From: Hypsibius dujardini
Lineage: Eukaryota; Tardigrada; Eutardigrada; Parachela; Hypsibiidae
NCBI GenBank assembly: GCA_001579985.1
Contig: LRSR01004970.1
Span: 1 to 24,276, forward strand
DNA: 24,276 nt
Direction of reading: 5' to 3'
The notes under the pieces were generated by a model. It was not told where the DNA came from. It did no database searches and was given only the letters and a program-made list of their open reading frames with translations. This document shows positions 10,825 through 20,260 of the stretch, piece by piece. A program made the translations under genes and the position numbers. The first letter of the stretch is position 1; each line of letters opens with the position of its first letter.

Positions 10825-11099
10825 TACCTGGCACTTTAGGCGGCCAAATCCACACGGGCAAGAAGACTGCGGCAAGAGAGGCTGAGTGCGGGCAGTGATC
10901 GCAGTTCAGTGCATCCTACCTGGCACTTTAGGCGGCAAAATAGACACGGGCAAGAGGACTGTGGCAAGAGAGGCTGAGTGCGGGCAGAGATCAGCAGTTC
11001 AGTGCATCCTACCTGGCACTTTAGGCGGCAATATCCACACGGGCAAGAAGACTGCGGCAAGGGGCTGAGTGCGGGCAGAGATCAGCAGTTCAGTGCATC
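10825..11099 (+). repeat. 92-bp tandem repeat, three units
   Basis: Units start TACCTGGCACTTTAGGCGGC at 10825, 10917 and 11010 and end AGTTCAGTGCATC. They differ by a few substitutions and small deletions. The array begins at the TA flanking M1 copy 3. Confidence 0.9.
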
Positions 11100-11159
11100 A
11101 GGGAGGGTCCAAAATGTGGCGACACACACATTCACACATAGACGAAGAAGAAGGAAGTA

Positions 11160-11458
11160 CGAGGTGAAAATTCCCAATGCTGCGCTAGTTCGGGAATGGT
11201 ATAAATGCCGCGTTCGCACACTTTTCTCTCATTGTTTGTCGATTTTTTGGGTTCAAAATATCAGCAATAAATCGGACAAACATGTGTGACAATAACTTTG
11301 ACAAAAAATTAAAAATACAATTTTTAAAAAATGGAAAATGAAAAAGAAACCTTTTGGCTATTTTGATTGATTTACGCAACGATTTTTCCCTGTTTGTCCT
11401 GTCGCGCGCAGCATTTATGCCAAATCAAAACTTGCGCAGCATTGGGAATTTTACCTCG
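11160..11458 (-). mobile_element. M3 MITE, copy 2 (299 bp, TA-flanked)
   Basis: Same family as 4377-4670 in the opposite orientation. Ends CGAGGTGAAAATTCCCAATG and CATTGGGAATTTTACCTCG pair, with TA at 11158-11159 and 11459-11460. The interior (TTGTTTGTCGATTTTTTGGG and the AT-rich centre) matches copy 1 reversed. Confidence 0.8.
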
Positions 11459-11460
11459 TA

Positions 11461-11954
11461 GCGTAAAAGAAAGATGCTTTATAATCACGGGGGGGGGTGG
11501 TGAAGGCGTCTGATTGTGAGAAGGCAGGAGCTGTGCAAGCAATAGTGATGTCTGTGAAAGGGCATATCTGAAGAAGAACTTCAACCCAAGCCAAAGAGGC
11601 ACTTCCAAATGCAAAATATAAATGGCAGGATGGGAAAGGAAAAGTCCAGAGGGAAATCTTCGACTTTGCAGAATTGGCATTTTCATCAATGCTAATGGGC
11701 GAGAAAGGAGTGAATAAAAAAGCTCTGACGGAGTAGAAATAAATACGTTAATTAAGTGGCCCAAGATTGGCCAAAAGAATCAAAAGAATGGAGGAAACAA
11801 ATGGAAGGCGTGTAGAGTGTAGAGCAAAGAAGGGAAGACAGGAGGAGAATGCGAAAGACACTCGCTTTGATCCATCGTTACCTTACGTGTCTGCGTCTGC
11901 TCGTTCGTTTCACGGGTGAAAAGACTGCGGATGACCATTTCGGTGTGTCCAGAA
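11461..11954. other. No recognised gene
   Basis: Purine-rich plus strand with a G run near 11490. A minus-strand open frame (11764-11372) runs partly through M3 and is not a gene I recognise. Confidence 0.5.
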
Positions 11955-12172
11955 CCGTAATCTCCCGATCTCAAGGGACAGTTAAGCCTCACCCCCTCCA
12001 GTCATGTTCTCGGTGACTGTTCAATCGGTTTCACTGTGTCGTGATTGGTTGAAATTAAAGAGCAACTTAGTAGCGATTGATTGATTGATTGATTAAGCGG
12101 ATTTGAACGCACACATTGAATCAGTTGATTGATTGATTGATTGTAGGTAAAACAATAGTAAACGGTGATGAA
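11955..12172 (-). mobile_element. M1 MITE, copy 4, truncated
   Basis: Inverted relative to the other copies. It begins CCGTAATCTCCCGATC and runs through the GGGACAGTTAAGCC segment and both TTGA blocks to AAACGGTGATGA near 12172, where similarity stops. Roughly the last 60 bp, including the second inverted repeat, are missing. Confidence 0.7.
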
Positions 12173-12911
12173 GAGCCGAGACTTGAACCAATCAACTGTA
12201 TAGCTCTAGATAAATAAACAGTATAATTCAATGTCCGGTGTAATGTTACTGATTCTCGGCAGGTTCCCTTAATGAAACTGCTAAATTACGCGCTCAATTA
12301 TTCTTCCTTTTTCCAGGTCTGATTTTCTTTTTGTATTCCTTTTTCATATGATTTTGGCGTGCTATCAAAATTAGATGGTTTTCATTCTGTTCCCAATGTT
12401 TCACGTCTGCTTCGCTTATAAATAATAATAAAAAAATTCAATTATGAGAGACAAAACAAATTCCTCTTTTTTCATATGAAGAGTTTTACGTAAGCCTGTA
12501 ATGATACCAGTAAAATTACACACCGCTTTTTAACAACCCTTTTTTCAACATTTTTTTCAATATACATTTTTTCTCAACATATTTTTTTTCAATATATTTT
12601 GTATATATGCTTTTAGACAGGTACCCGTAAGCCCGTAATGATACTTTGGTAACGCGATTCTAATGCGCAACGCAAACTGCGATTTCCGTATATATGGCCC
12701 CAGGTGTGCGTACAAAACCACCTACCCACTGAAATGCGCCTCAGTTTTCAATCAAGCAACTTACCAACGGCCCACATGCTTAATGATCTTCACAAATCTT
12801 CAGTCAAGAGATCAATCAACCTAGAACAGCCCGGGGGCGTGGCTACAGCTGTGCCTTAGAATCGCGTCGCTAGAAAAGGGCGGATCGAGGGTTTCCGGAG
12901 CCGAACGCTCG
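12173..12911. other. AT-rich, no gene; short direct repeat
   Basis: CGTAAGCCTGTAATGATAC near 12490 recurs as CGTAAGCCCGTAATGATAC near 12630, on either side of T-rich TTTTTTCAACAT-like runs. Confidence 0.5.
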
Positions 12912-12913
12912 TA

Positions 12914-13059
12914 CAGTCAGAGTCTTGAGGTTCGAACGATCACGTGAATTTTCTTCTATCGGGACCGTTTGCTCGGAGGTGGCCGTTGTTGCTTTGGAGT
13001 TTGAGACAGTAAAGTAGAAACGCCAATGTGACGTCGTTCGAATCTCAGAACTTTCACTG
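12914..13059. mobile_element. M5 MITE (146 bp, TA-flanked)
   Basis: The left end CAGTCAGAGTCTTGAGGTTC pairs with the right end, which reads CAGTGAAAGTTCTGAGATTC on the opposite strand; both continue GAACG. TA at 12912-12913 and 13060-13061. No coding potential. Confidence 0.7.
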
Positions 13060-13250
13060 TACCCAACGAGTGAAACTTAATTGAATGAACGTTGGTTTGA
13101 AAAGGCTCGTGACGTACGCAAAATATGAGGAATTCAACTGTAACTCGTATATGGACACCCAATCATTACAGTATAGGGAAGAAGCCTGTGGTCAGACAGG
13201 AAAAAGAATAGAGAACCGCTCAACCCATCACCGAAAGTGTTCTGTATCTA

Positions 13251-13418
13251 CAACCAACGACAAGACAGAGTACACTGGAGGGTCCGGGGTATGGGCAAAA
13301 GGGGCTGAGCAGGAGGTGATCAGGTGGTTGATTGTTCGATTGTTTGAAACCACCCCCTGCCCCGCCCCTTTTGCCCATACCCCGAACCCTCCAGTGTACT
13401 AAATCTTGTTGTTGACTG
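13251..13418. mobile_element. M2 MITE, complete copy (168 bp)
   Basis: Nearly the whole element is one inverted repeat. The left end CAACCAACGACAAG pairs with the right end CTTGTTGTTGACTG. The GC-rich arms pair GTACACTGGAGGGTC with its complement and ATGGGCAAAAGGGG with CCCCTTTTGCCCAT. They surround a short loop with ATTGTTCGATTGTTTGAAA. TA flanks both sides (13249-13250, 13419-13420). There is no open frame of substance. Confidence 0.8.
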
Positions 13419-13420
13419 TA

Positions 13421-14104
13421 TAGTACCGTCAATTTATGAGTGAATGCCGTTGGCGGCAGGGCGTACTGATTGGAGTGGTAGGTAGGCCGCCACGGAGAGG
13501 GGCCCCGGTGGCAGTCGTCGTGAATTGCGCGGTGCGAAGTGTGCCGGCGCCCAGAGTGCTTGCAGCGGTTCCATCTCATTCAGGCTGGCCAAGGTTCCCT
13601 GTGAATGATAACGGTTCGTTGGCGTACCGGTATTCTAGTTTAGGACCAATGTGTTGCCAGTCACCGGTCTGGGCTAGGTGTTGATGGTGACTATCGGGCC
13701 GGTCGCTGCACTTTTCGGCCTCGGCGGTGAGTGGATAGGGTTGGGTTCTCCTCAGGGTAGGGTGGGTTCTTCAGTCGGGTTGAGGTGTCGTCCTGCGTTA
13801 TGGGTAACGGTTGGATTGGACCTGCGTTTTCGGTGTCGACAGCAACGCGTGATGAAGCAAATCAGATAGCCAAGGCTAGTGCAGGCACCAGTGCGACACC
13901 TCCATACTGTAGGACTTTGAAAACCGGAATCGTAGGAGCAGGGGCGATGGACTCGTGTTTGACTGTTTCGATGAATTCATGGAGGGGTTTTTACGTGCAT
14001 GCCCTCCATCAGCCCGTTGAGTTTCCCCATTGACGTGTAGAACTCCCAATGGCTTATTTCGGATGATGTGGTGAGGAAGATATCCGACTGGTCTGTATCG
14101 AGAT
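13421..14104. other. GC-rich stretch, no recognised gene
   Basis: Richer in G and C than its surroundings. Several frames of 60-120 codons are open on both strands, as expected from composition; none resembles a family I know. Confidence 0.45.
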
Positions 14105-14205
14105 CCAGTTGCGCGTTTCCCGTACGCGTTTCCAGTTGCGCGTATCCCGTACGCGTTTCCAGTTGCGCGTTTCCCGTACGCGTTTCCAGTTGCGCGTTTC
14201 ACGTG
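14105..14205 (+). repeat. 27-bp tandem repeat, about 3.7 units
   Basis: Units beginning CCAGTTGCGCGTTTCCCGTA start at 14105, 14132, 14159 and 14186 (last partial). CpG-dense; nine-codon periodicity keeps frames open on both strands without implying a protein. Confidence 0.9.
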
Positions 14206-14304
14206 TTGACTTTTTACGATCTCTTGCCATTGTTCGGAACGGTATTCAAACCAACGTCCTTCAAACTGCACAGTCAAACCGGAGTGGTGCAGAAAGCGAC
14301 AGAG

Positions 14305-14310
14305 TTTATT
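14305..14310 (-). terminator. Possible poly(A) signal for CPTP
   Basis: This is the nearest AATAAA I see on the minus strand downstream of the CPTP stop, about 640 bases away and beyond the M2 element. If it is used, the M2 hairpin at 14716-14946 lies inside the 3' UTR. Confidence 0.25.
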
Positions 14311-14313
14311 CTA

Positions 14314-14357
14314 ATGGAGGGTCCCGGAAATGGGCAAAAGGGGCGGGGCAGGGGTAA
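14314..14357 (+). repeat. Diverged solo left arm of M2
   Basis: ATGGAGGGTCCCGGAAATGG followed by a GGGCAAAAGGGGCGGGGCAG segment matches the left arm of M2. The partner arm is absent; CAAT repeats follow instead. Confidence 0.6.
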
Positions 14358-14493
14358 CACTTGAACAGTCAATCAATCAACCAGCGGCGCTCCCGAGCAA
14401 TCAGTGCGGAGTTGATTGGTTGATTGTTCAATTATCCACAGAGTGAAGTTTGCAGCATCTTCCAGCACTCACTCGGCAAAAGGGTAACGAGTG

Positions 14494-14605
14494 GAATTAT
14501 AAACTGACTGTGTGGAAGGACACTGGAAAGGGAGAACATCCTTGAGAATCGTTGCTATTATAAACTGCATCCAGACTGTGTGGAATGACACCGGAGAGGG
14601 AGAAC
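14494..14605 (+). repeat. Direct duplication, spacing about 66 bp
   Basis: ATTATAAACTGACTGTGTGG with GACACTGGAAAGGGAGAACA is repeated as ATTATAAACTGCATCCAGAC with GACACCGGAGAGGGAGAACA. Confidence 0.65.
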
Positions 14606-14715
14606 AACTATGCAACAACACGTAGAGAACAGGATAGATAAAAAAGCTGCTAAGGGATGGACAACACGGTATCTAACCCTGAACACACACCACTCTATCC
14701 TCGGCAGGGGGTATA

Positions 14716-14946
14716 CAATCAAAGACAAAATTGAGTAGACTGGAGGGTCCGGGGGATGGACAAAGGGGGCGGAGCAGGGGTGGTCAGGTGGTTGAGTAAA
14801 CTGGAGGGTCAGGGGTATGGGCAAAAGGGGCGGAGCAGGGGGTGGTCAGGTGGTTGATTGTTCGATTGTTTGAAAACCACCCCCATGCCCCGCCTCTTTT
14901 GCCCATTCCCCGGACCCTCCAGTGTACTAAATCTTGTCGTTGACTG
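14716..14946. mobile_element. M2 MITE with duplicated left arm, next to CPTP stop codon
   Basis: TA at 14714-14715 and 14947-14948 flanks the element. The left arm is present twice in tandem (from about 14732 and about 14798, about 63 bp apart), followed by the loop and one right arm ending CTTGTCGTTGACTG. The CPTP stop codon occupies 14952-14950, so the insertion is just beyond the coding end, in the expected 3' UTR. Confidence 0.8.
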
Positions 14947-14949
14947 TAT

Positions 14950-16666
14950 TCAAGGTAAGTCATGGAGTTTAAACTCGCTGTACAAATCTTCCGTCCGCAC
15001 ATAGACGGGTTTCATAGCGGCGGTCATCCGCCGAGCGATCCCCTCCACCTCGCCGTATGAGTGCTTGGAGATCTTCTCCATCAGCGTGAGCTTCGTCGGC
15101 AGGGTGTACATGGCCAGGTGGGCGCCCTTCTTGATGAACCAACCGTGGTAGCGCGCCAGGCTGTCGCGGTAGGCGTCCTGCGCGACGTGAGAGACCGCGT
15201 CGTCGTCCCGCGCGGCAATCAGCCCGTCCATGAAGAGCATGATGAATTCCAGGGCGCGATGGAGCCGGAGGAGAGTGCGCGAGGCGGACGGCAGCGCGTG
15301 ACTGGCGCTGCTGCTCCGCGCCGGCTCCAGTCGCTCCGGCAGCGCCGTCTCGTACTCCATCATCGTCTTGATGCTGAGGTAACCGTGGCATTCCAGGGGA
15401 GATTTGTGGTGCTGATGGAGGATTTCCAGCTTGTCTTTGATGTCTGCGCCGACGAAACCGAACACCGATCCCATCAGCTCGAAAAACCTGCAGAACGATA
15501 AAAAAGGTGGGAAATTTAATCAGCAGAAATCATTCGCTTTACTCGAGTACTTGCTTTTCTTATGGGACAAAAGCGAAAATATATGGTTGATAAAAGTAGT
15601 TTAAAATGAAATAACTCTTATTTGTGGGAAAGGGGAAATGGCGGTTTTCAAACAATCAAACAATCAACCACCCCCTGCTCCGCCCCTTTTGCCCATACCC
15701 CGGATCCTCCAGTGTACTCGACCACCTGACCACCCCCTGCTCTGCCCCTTTTGCCCATACCCCGGACCCTCCAGTGTACTCGACCACCTGACCACTCCCT
15801 GCTCCGCCCCTTTTGCCCGTACCCCGGACCCTCCAGTGTAGTCAACCACCGGTCCATCCCCTGCTCCGCCCCTTTTGCCCATATCCCGGACCCTTTAGCG
15901 TACTCAACCACCTGACCATCCCCTGCTCCGATTGAAAGCGTACTTTTTTAGTACTAGTACATCGAATGTATCATCTCAAATTCTCGAAAGCATGAAACCA
16001 GAACAGCTCAGTAAACGGCAGACATCAAACCCAGCAATCGACCAATCAATCCTTCAGTTCGCTCCACCAGAAAAGGACGATAACAATCCACCAATCAAGC
16101 ACTTAGCAATGCATTAAACATATAAGTGAATTCAGGCAATCAATCAATCAATCTAACGCTTTTACCAATCAACCAACAACCTCACCGTTCCAACTCCCGA
16201 TACGCGGCGATGTACAGGCCCATGTCCACTCCATCCGTCTCGAGGCATTTCTCAAAATGAACGCTCACAATTTCCATATCGAAACCGTCCAGGCGCGGCA
16301 CGAATGGCTCCGCAAAGGAGAGTCCTCCATTGGCGAGAGCTGGCGCCTCACGACTAATGCACAATCCGTCTACTTCCTCCGTTGCATTCGCCTTTTTTTC
16401 AGGTGAATCAGTTGCTTCCTTTGCTTCAGTCGACGGGGACGCTGGAGGGACGGAAATTTATTGAGATGTCGAAAACAATCGAGAGAAATGCATCAACGTA
16501 AACACATGGTCAAAAGCGTGAACTGATCCACGTTAACTGTCCCGAACCAAACAGGCCAGTGAGAGTAAATCCTACTGGTATATTTGCTCTCAACGGTTTA
16601 AACAATCAGTTCAAGTCATTTGGCCAAGAGAGTAAGTACTGTACCTGGCGAAGTTGGAGGATCCAT
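14950..16666 (-). CDS. CPTP: Ceramide-1-phosphate transfer protein (GLTP domain)
   Basis: Cytosolic GLTP-fold carrier; the CPTP family moves ceramide-1-phosphate between membranes. Exons: 16770-16645 (coding assumed from ATG 16666), 16441-16186, 15487-14950; GT-AG introns of 203 and 698 bp; 271 aa. The GLTP domain runs from about residue 59 to the end. It has GFDM then VHFEKCLE (helix 1), a D-x-x-x-K pair (D108, K112), R163 and the LRLHRAL helix (166-172), YHGW with H207, then TLPT and the terminal DLP typical of CPTP. Asp, Lys, Arg and His at these places form the phosphate/sphingosine headgroup site in the family. Residues 1-58 are acidic, low-complexity and absent from the 214-aa human protein. 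The 5' end is uncertain: the first exon stays open upstream of the ATG to its acceptor at 16770, so more coding exons may exist. An M2 array sits in the second intron, and an M2 element begins 3 bases after the stop. Confidence 0.88.
15644..15930. repeat. Tandem array of M2 right arms in a CPTP intron
   Basis: An M2 loop (ending AATCAACC) is followed by about four and a half right arms. Units starting ACCACCTGAC or close to it occur at 15721, 15783, 15845 and 15907, spaced exactly 62 bp. No left arm and no outer terminal segment (CTTGTCGTTGACTG) is present. The array lies in the 698-bp CPTP intron. Confidence 0.8.
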
Positions 16667-16770
16667 CGAAGAAAACAATTCCTTTCTCTTCACGCTAAAA
16701 TCATACGCTGATGAAGCATATATTTCTGGATTACAAGATGATCCGGAAATTACATTGTCAGTTGTGTCAC
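16645..16770 (-). other. First recognised exon of the CPTP gene, start uncertain
   Basis: Preceded by a good acceptor (TTTCTCAG, ending 16771) and followed by the donor CCAG|GTACAG at 16644. The frame that joins exon 2 is open through the whole 126 bases and contains one ATG at 16666-16664. The upstream part may be 5' UTR or coding sequence joined to an exon further right that I could not identify. Confidence 0.6.
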
Positions 16771-17069
16771 CTGAGAAATTTGGAAATTGAGGTCAGAAAA
16801 GTAATTGTGACAGCTGATGAGGAATTGTGACTGGCGAGGCCTGCAGCAAAACAAACGTATCGTCGTACAAACGGATACGAATTCCGTATCTGTAATACCA
16901 CGAAGATACGCTCGGTCGGACTTCCGGTCACTCTGTCGCCTGACATGGTTCGTTCATCTAATAGAAAGTTCTCCCAATTGTCCCCGATATCAACTGCATA
17001 AAACTAAATCACGAATCACGCTAAACACGGTTCAGTAGTATCGCAAGCAAGTAGATATACTTAATAGAA
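16771..17069. other. Upstream of CPTP; nothing clear
   Basis: An imperfect palindrome CGTATCGTCGTAC...GAAGATACG spans about 16857-16911. No further CPTP exon could be identified. Confidence 0.4.
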
Positions 17070-17071
17070 TA

Positions 17072-17217
17072 CTGTATTATCGCGTTAGACAGGGACAACG
17101 TACGAGCTGTGGAACGTTTAATCGGCCACGCGGCACTTGTGCTGTGTGTACGGTGCACACAAGCCGTGCACACGTTCCACTCCTGTACGACTGTCCCTGT
17201 CAAACGCGAAAATACAG
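17072..17217. mobile_element. M4 MITE (146 bp, TA-flanked)
   Basis: CTGTATTATCGCGTTAGACA at the left and TGTCAAACGCGAAAATACAG at the right pair over 26 bp with two mismatches; pairing continues weakly inward (GTACGA, GGAACGT). TA at 17070-17071 and 17218-17219. It lies between CPTP and carrier B. Confidence 0.75.
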
Positions 17218-17219
17218 TA

Positions 17220-17863
17220 CTAGTATTTCACAGAGATTAGAAGTGGATCAAAGAGTGGCTTTGATGGTGGTCTAACACCTGAAAGGATAGCTAGAAGACT
17301 TCACGGCCCGTTGGACGGATTGAACGCTTGATTGATTGATTGATTGATTGACCGCTCGATGGATTGATCGATTGATTGAGTGACCCCTAGATTGATTGAT
17401 CCATTGATTGATTGATTGTTAGATACTCTCAGTCCGAGCAGCTTCTCTGTATCTCGCGGTACTCCGTGAACAGGAAAATGGTCAGATTTAAATCTTTCAA
17501 ACAGAAACCGTACGGAATACTGCAAGATAATCAAAAACAGTTCCACATTTCTCTAAACCAAAACAAAATTATCACGGCATACGCATGTGGAGAATAAATA
17601 ACCGAAAAGGACACTCAGACCGAATTATAAATCGCTGAATGAGAGATGCGGAGAGAGGCACAGCCAGACTGAGCAAACAGGAAGTCGCAGGGATTTTCAA
17701 TAAAAAATCGTATTCGAGAAAGTTCGAAATACAAAATCAGCTGCCAAGCGGTAAATAAATTAGGCTGATTTGTATCACCACGCCCCTCCCCCTCCGAATG
17801 GCCAGGAATGAGGAAGCCTAAGTCCTGTGGGGTTCTTTGCCGGTTTCCGCTTCTCTCACACAC
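17220..17863. other. Intergenic, downstream of carrier B; TTGA runs
   Basis: TTGA-type repeats at about 17328-17420, otherwise unremarkable. No AATAAA on the minus strand within this stretch. Confidence 0.5.
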
Positions 17864-19564
17864 TCAATGGTGTTCCCAGACGTGTTCGTGGAGAAGCTCC
17901 ATTACGAAGTCATAAACGGTGAACGTGATTGCCGTCTCCAGAGGTACTCGCATGAGCCTGGGCAGTGTTCCTTTGTAAAAGCTGCAAGAAAAAGCACAAT
18001 TTGTAATAAAGCCGTATCAAATCAACTATTCAGGCAATGAAACCAGCTCAATCAATCAATCCAACAAACAAATAAAGGGTTAGTCAACACGAAGACAACT
18101 GCTTACGCAAGAGGGCCTTCTTTCCTGCCGATTTGATAGGCACAGTGGACGACATTACGGTATTTATGCGCTTCTAAGCCCTGCATCCTCGATTTTAACA
18201 CATCCAAAGGAGTATTGAGGAATACCGAGACGATGCCGCCTATTGCGCCGAAGAGAGCTGTAAGTCCTTTATTGACTTTAGCTCTGGGGTCGCCTTTTTT
18301 CTTCCAATCTTTCAGGCTCTCCACCACCAAAAACCGGATCGCTTGATTAGTACTCGTCTTCATGACCGTTGGAATAACCCCTTGGTAGATCCCTTTCAAG
18401 CCTAAAACAAAAAGTAATGAGATATGGGCCTGCCTGCCTGCCTGTCTGCCTGTCTGTCTGTCTATCTGTCTGCCTGCCTGTCTGTCTGTCTTGTAGTCTA
18501 TCTGTCCAGTAGTCTGTCTGTCTGTCTGTCAGTTTGTGTCTGTCTGCGTGTCTGTTTGTCTGTTCATCTGTCTGTATGCGTACCTTGTTGTTTGACGATA
18601 CTCCTGACGCCATGAAACAGTCCGTTATACTTTTGCTCGGAGAAGTTGAGATCATGGATGAATTTGATTTTGATGCTTTCGATGGGCGTCACTGCAAAGA
18701 TGGCCTCGAAGGCACCCGCTCCCAGACCACACATAAAGGTGGCTGTCGAGCTGAGCTGTCCCTTCTCGTTCACGTTCAGTTTCTTCAGCTGCTCAAACGC
18801 GCCGAACCTAACAACAGCCTTGGGACTTAGGACGGCTACGTTGAGGCCCCGGTAAAGGCCGCGGATTCCGTGATTCTGAAAAGTCTGTTTCACGACATCA
18901 GCCATACTTTTAAACCTGCAACCCAAACAGCAATTGATTTAATTAATATTAACGCATGATAAAATTTAATTGGACGTCCATACAAACATATGCGTAGACA
19001 AATAATCATAAATTAAGTAGCAGTCAATCAAGTAAATGTGCATCAATCAACCATTTGCTTCTACCAGTGGTAACCGTAGCCAATCAAGCAATCAACCGCA
19101 GTCAGCCACGGCAGTCCTATTCCACGTTTCGTACCTCGGTGTCGTAGAACGAGCGTCCAATTGCAGCTGGATTTTCATATAATCAATCGGATAGGTGATG
19201 CAGATTTCCATCGCGCCGGCAATCGTGCCTAAAAATAAAACCGTATTTAGGCCAAGGCAAGTGGAATTTACTTCTTCCTCGTCGTACCTGCCAACACCGA
19301 GTTGGTACTCTTCCGTACGTGCTTCACCCGGTTCGAGGAGGCTTTCCGGGCGACCGGAGGTCCGAAAAAAAAGACGGCAATCGGAGATGACGGGGACGCG
19401 GCGGCGGCGATGAGTTCCGGGTGGGAAACCGCGACCGGCGTCGTCAAGGAAGAAGAAGAAGAAACCGGTCCATGCGACAGACCGAGCGAACTGGGCAGTG
19501 GCGCGGCCAGAGTGGCGGGATCGACCCGCTCCAAGCCCATCAACATCTCCGCTAATGATGTCAT
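17864..19564 (-). CDS. SLC25A1: Mitochondrial tricarboxylate (citrate) carrier, copy B, five exons, long N-terminus
   Basis: Second citrate carrier, about 700 bp downstream of copy A on the same strand. Exons: 19564-19288, 19228-19135, 18915-18584, 18401-18107, 17981-17864; GT-AG introns of 59, 219, 182 and 125 bp, phases 1,2,1,2, giving 371 aa. Signatures: PIDYMK (106-111), PIESIK (201-206), PLDVLK (299-304). VRFGAFE, KIKFIHD, NQAIRF, RMQGLEAHKYRN and VPLETAITF match animal citrate carriers closely, and repeat 3 is more canonical than in copy A. The first 92 residues are an Ala/Ser/Pro-rich extension, far longer than the short leader usual in the family. I chose ATG 19564 (A at -3) because it is the first ATG in the open frame, which stays open upstream to 19597; internal Met codons could also serve. 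Relative to copy A, exon 3 is uninterrupted where A has two introns, and B has one intron that A lacks. No canonical AATAAA was seen within 600 bp downstream. Confidence 0.9.
18425..18580 (+). repeat. CTGT/CTGC microsatellite in carrier B intron 3
   Basis: CTGC then CTGT units fill most of the 182-bp intron (18583-18402). On the coding strand it reads ACAG. Confidence 0.9.
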
Positions 19565-20202
19565 TGTAGAAAAATCACCACAGCGGGGAGAGAACAATTA
19601 AAGAGGCACGAATTACTGCGGGAATTCCCGAAGGCGTCTCTCTCGAGGGCAAAAATTCCAGTGAAATTCTTCCATATTCCGATGCAACGCACAAGTAAAT
19701 GAACTTTTTACCGTTTATCTCTTTGAAGGTGTGCCGAGAGAAAGCCAACTTGTCGGCGTGGACAAAAAATAACCACCGAAAAAAGATACGGGAAATCTCG
19801 AATCTCGAAGACGAAATTCCTCTCTAATTTTCCCCTCCCCAATATGATCCTCAAAAGTGGATGAAATTCCTGCCGATTGTCTTGGCTAAAGATGTGGCGT
19901 TAAAATTAACAATTTTGTTGACACACTCACACACACACAAGGCAGGTCGGCAGCCCGAAACAAATGAATGGAATTTCCGACCCCGCAAAAAAAATTACGG
20001 CCAAGGAGGCGTGGCCAGGAAAAGCCCAACAAACACCGGAAACGCGCCAATCACAGCCGTGGCACGCCTACTTTGGATTTTCACCAATCAAAATTCCAGG
20101 ATCAAACGGTCACGCCCCATTTTAAGTTTCTGCCAATCACAGACGTGAGATAAATCACAGCATAAAAACAACACACAATCAACTGAATGCAAATAAATAG
20201 TC
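19565..20202. other. Intergenic between carriers A and B
   Basis: Holds the upstream region of copy B, including the CCAAT cluster and a short CACACA run (about 19922-19938). No TATA box stands out near the ATG. Confidence 0.45.
20047..20137 (-). promoter_or_regulatory. Cluster of three CCAAT motifs upstream of carrier copy B
   Basis: CCAAT occurs at 20047, 20084 and 20133 (read on the plus strand; CCAAT boxes act in either orientation), between the copy A poly(A) signal and the copy B start about 500 bp away. GC-rich CACGCC stretches lie among them. CCAAT is frequent in this window because of the CAAT repeats, so this is only a candidate. Confidence 0.25.
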
Positions 20203-20208
20203 TTTATT
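20203..20208 (-). terminator. Poly(A) signal AATAAA of citrate carrier copy A
   Basis: The minus strand reads AATAAA 53 bases beyond the stop codon at 20261. This would give a short 3' UTR, and the nearby sequence is AT-rich. Hexamers of this kind occur by chance, so the position next to the gene is the main support. Confidence 0.55.
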
Positions 20209-20260
20209 TTTACAAATGCTGCCGAGAGACACCGAGAAAGTCTTTCCGCCCATCTTCCCG

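Noticed and set aside
13436-13684. GC-rich frames that might be a transposon or reverse-transcriptase remnant
   Set aside because: No catalytic motif of a reverse transcriptase, integrase or transposase is visible in any frame.
13876-14277. Minus-strand frame with a nine-residue repeat (RATGNAYGK)
   Set aside because: The repeat is the 27-bp minisatellite in frame; the frame lacks an ATG at its start and has no recognisable domain.
15061-15501. 146-codon plus-strand frame
   Set aside because: It is antisense to the conserved CPTP exon; the opposite strand carries the GLTP motifs.
16814-16820. CTGATGA, core of a hammerhead ribozyme; another at 23457
   Set aside because: Neither is followed by a GAAA core and pairing stems in the required order.
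19302-19601. 99-codon plus-strand frame
   Set aside because: It is antisense to carrier B exon 1. Its coding status is weaker evidence than the splice-phase match on the minus strand.
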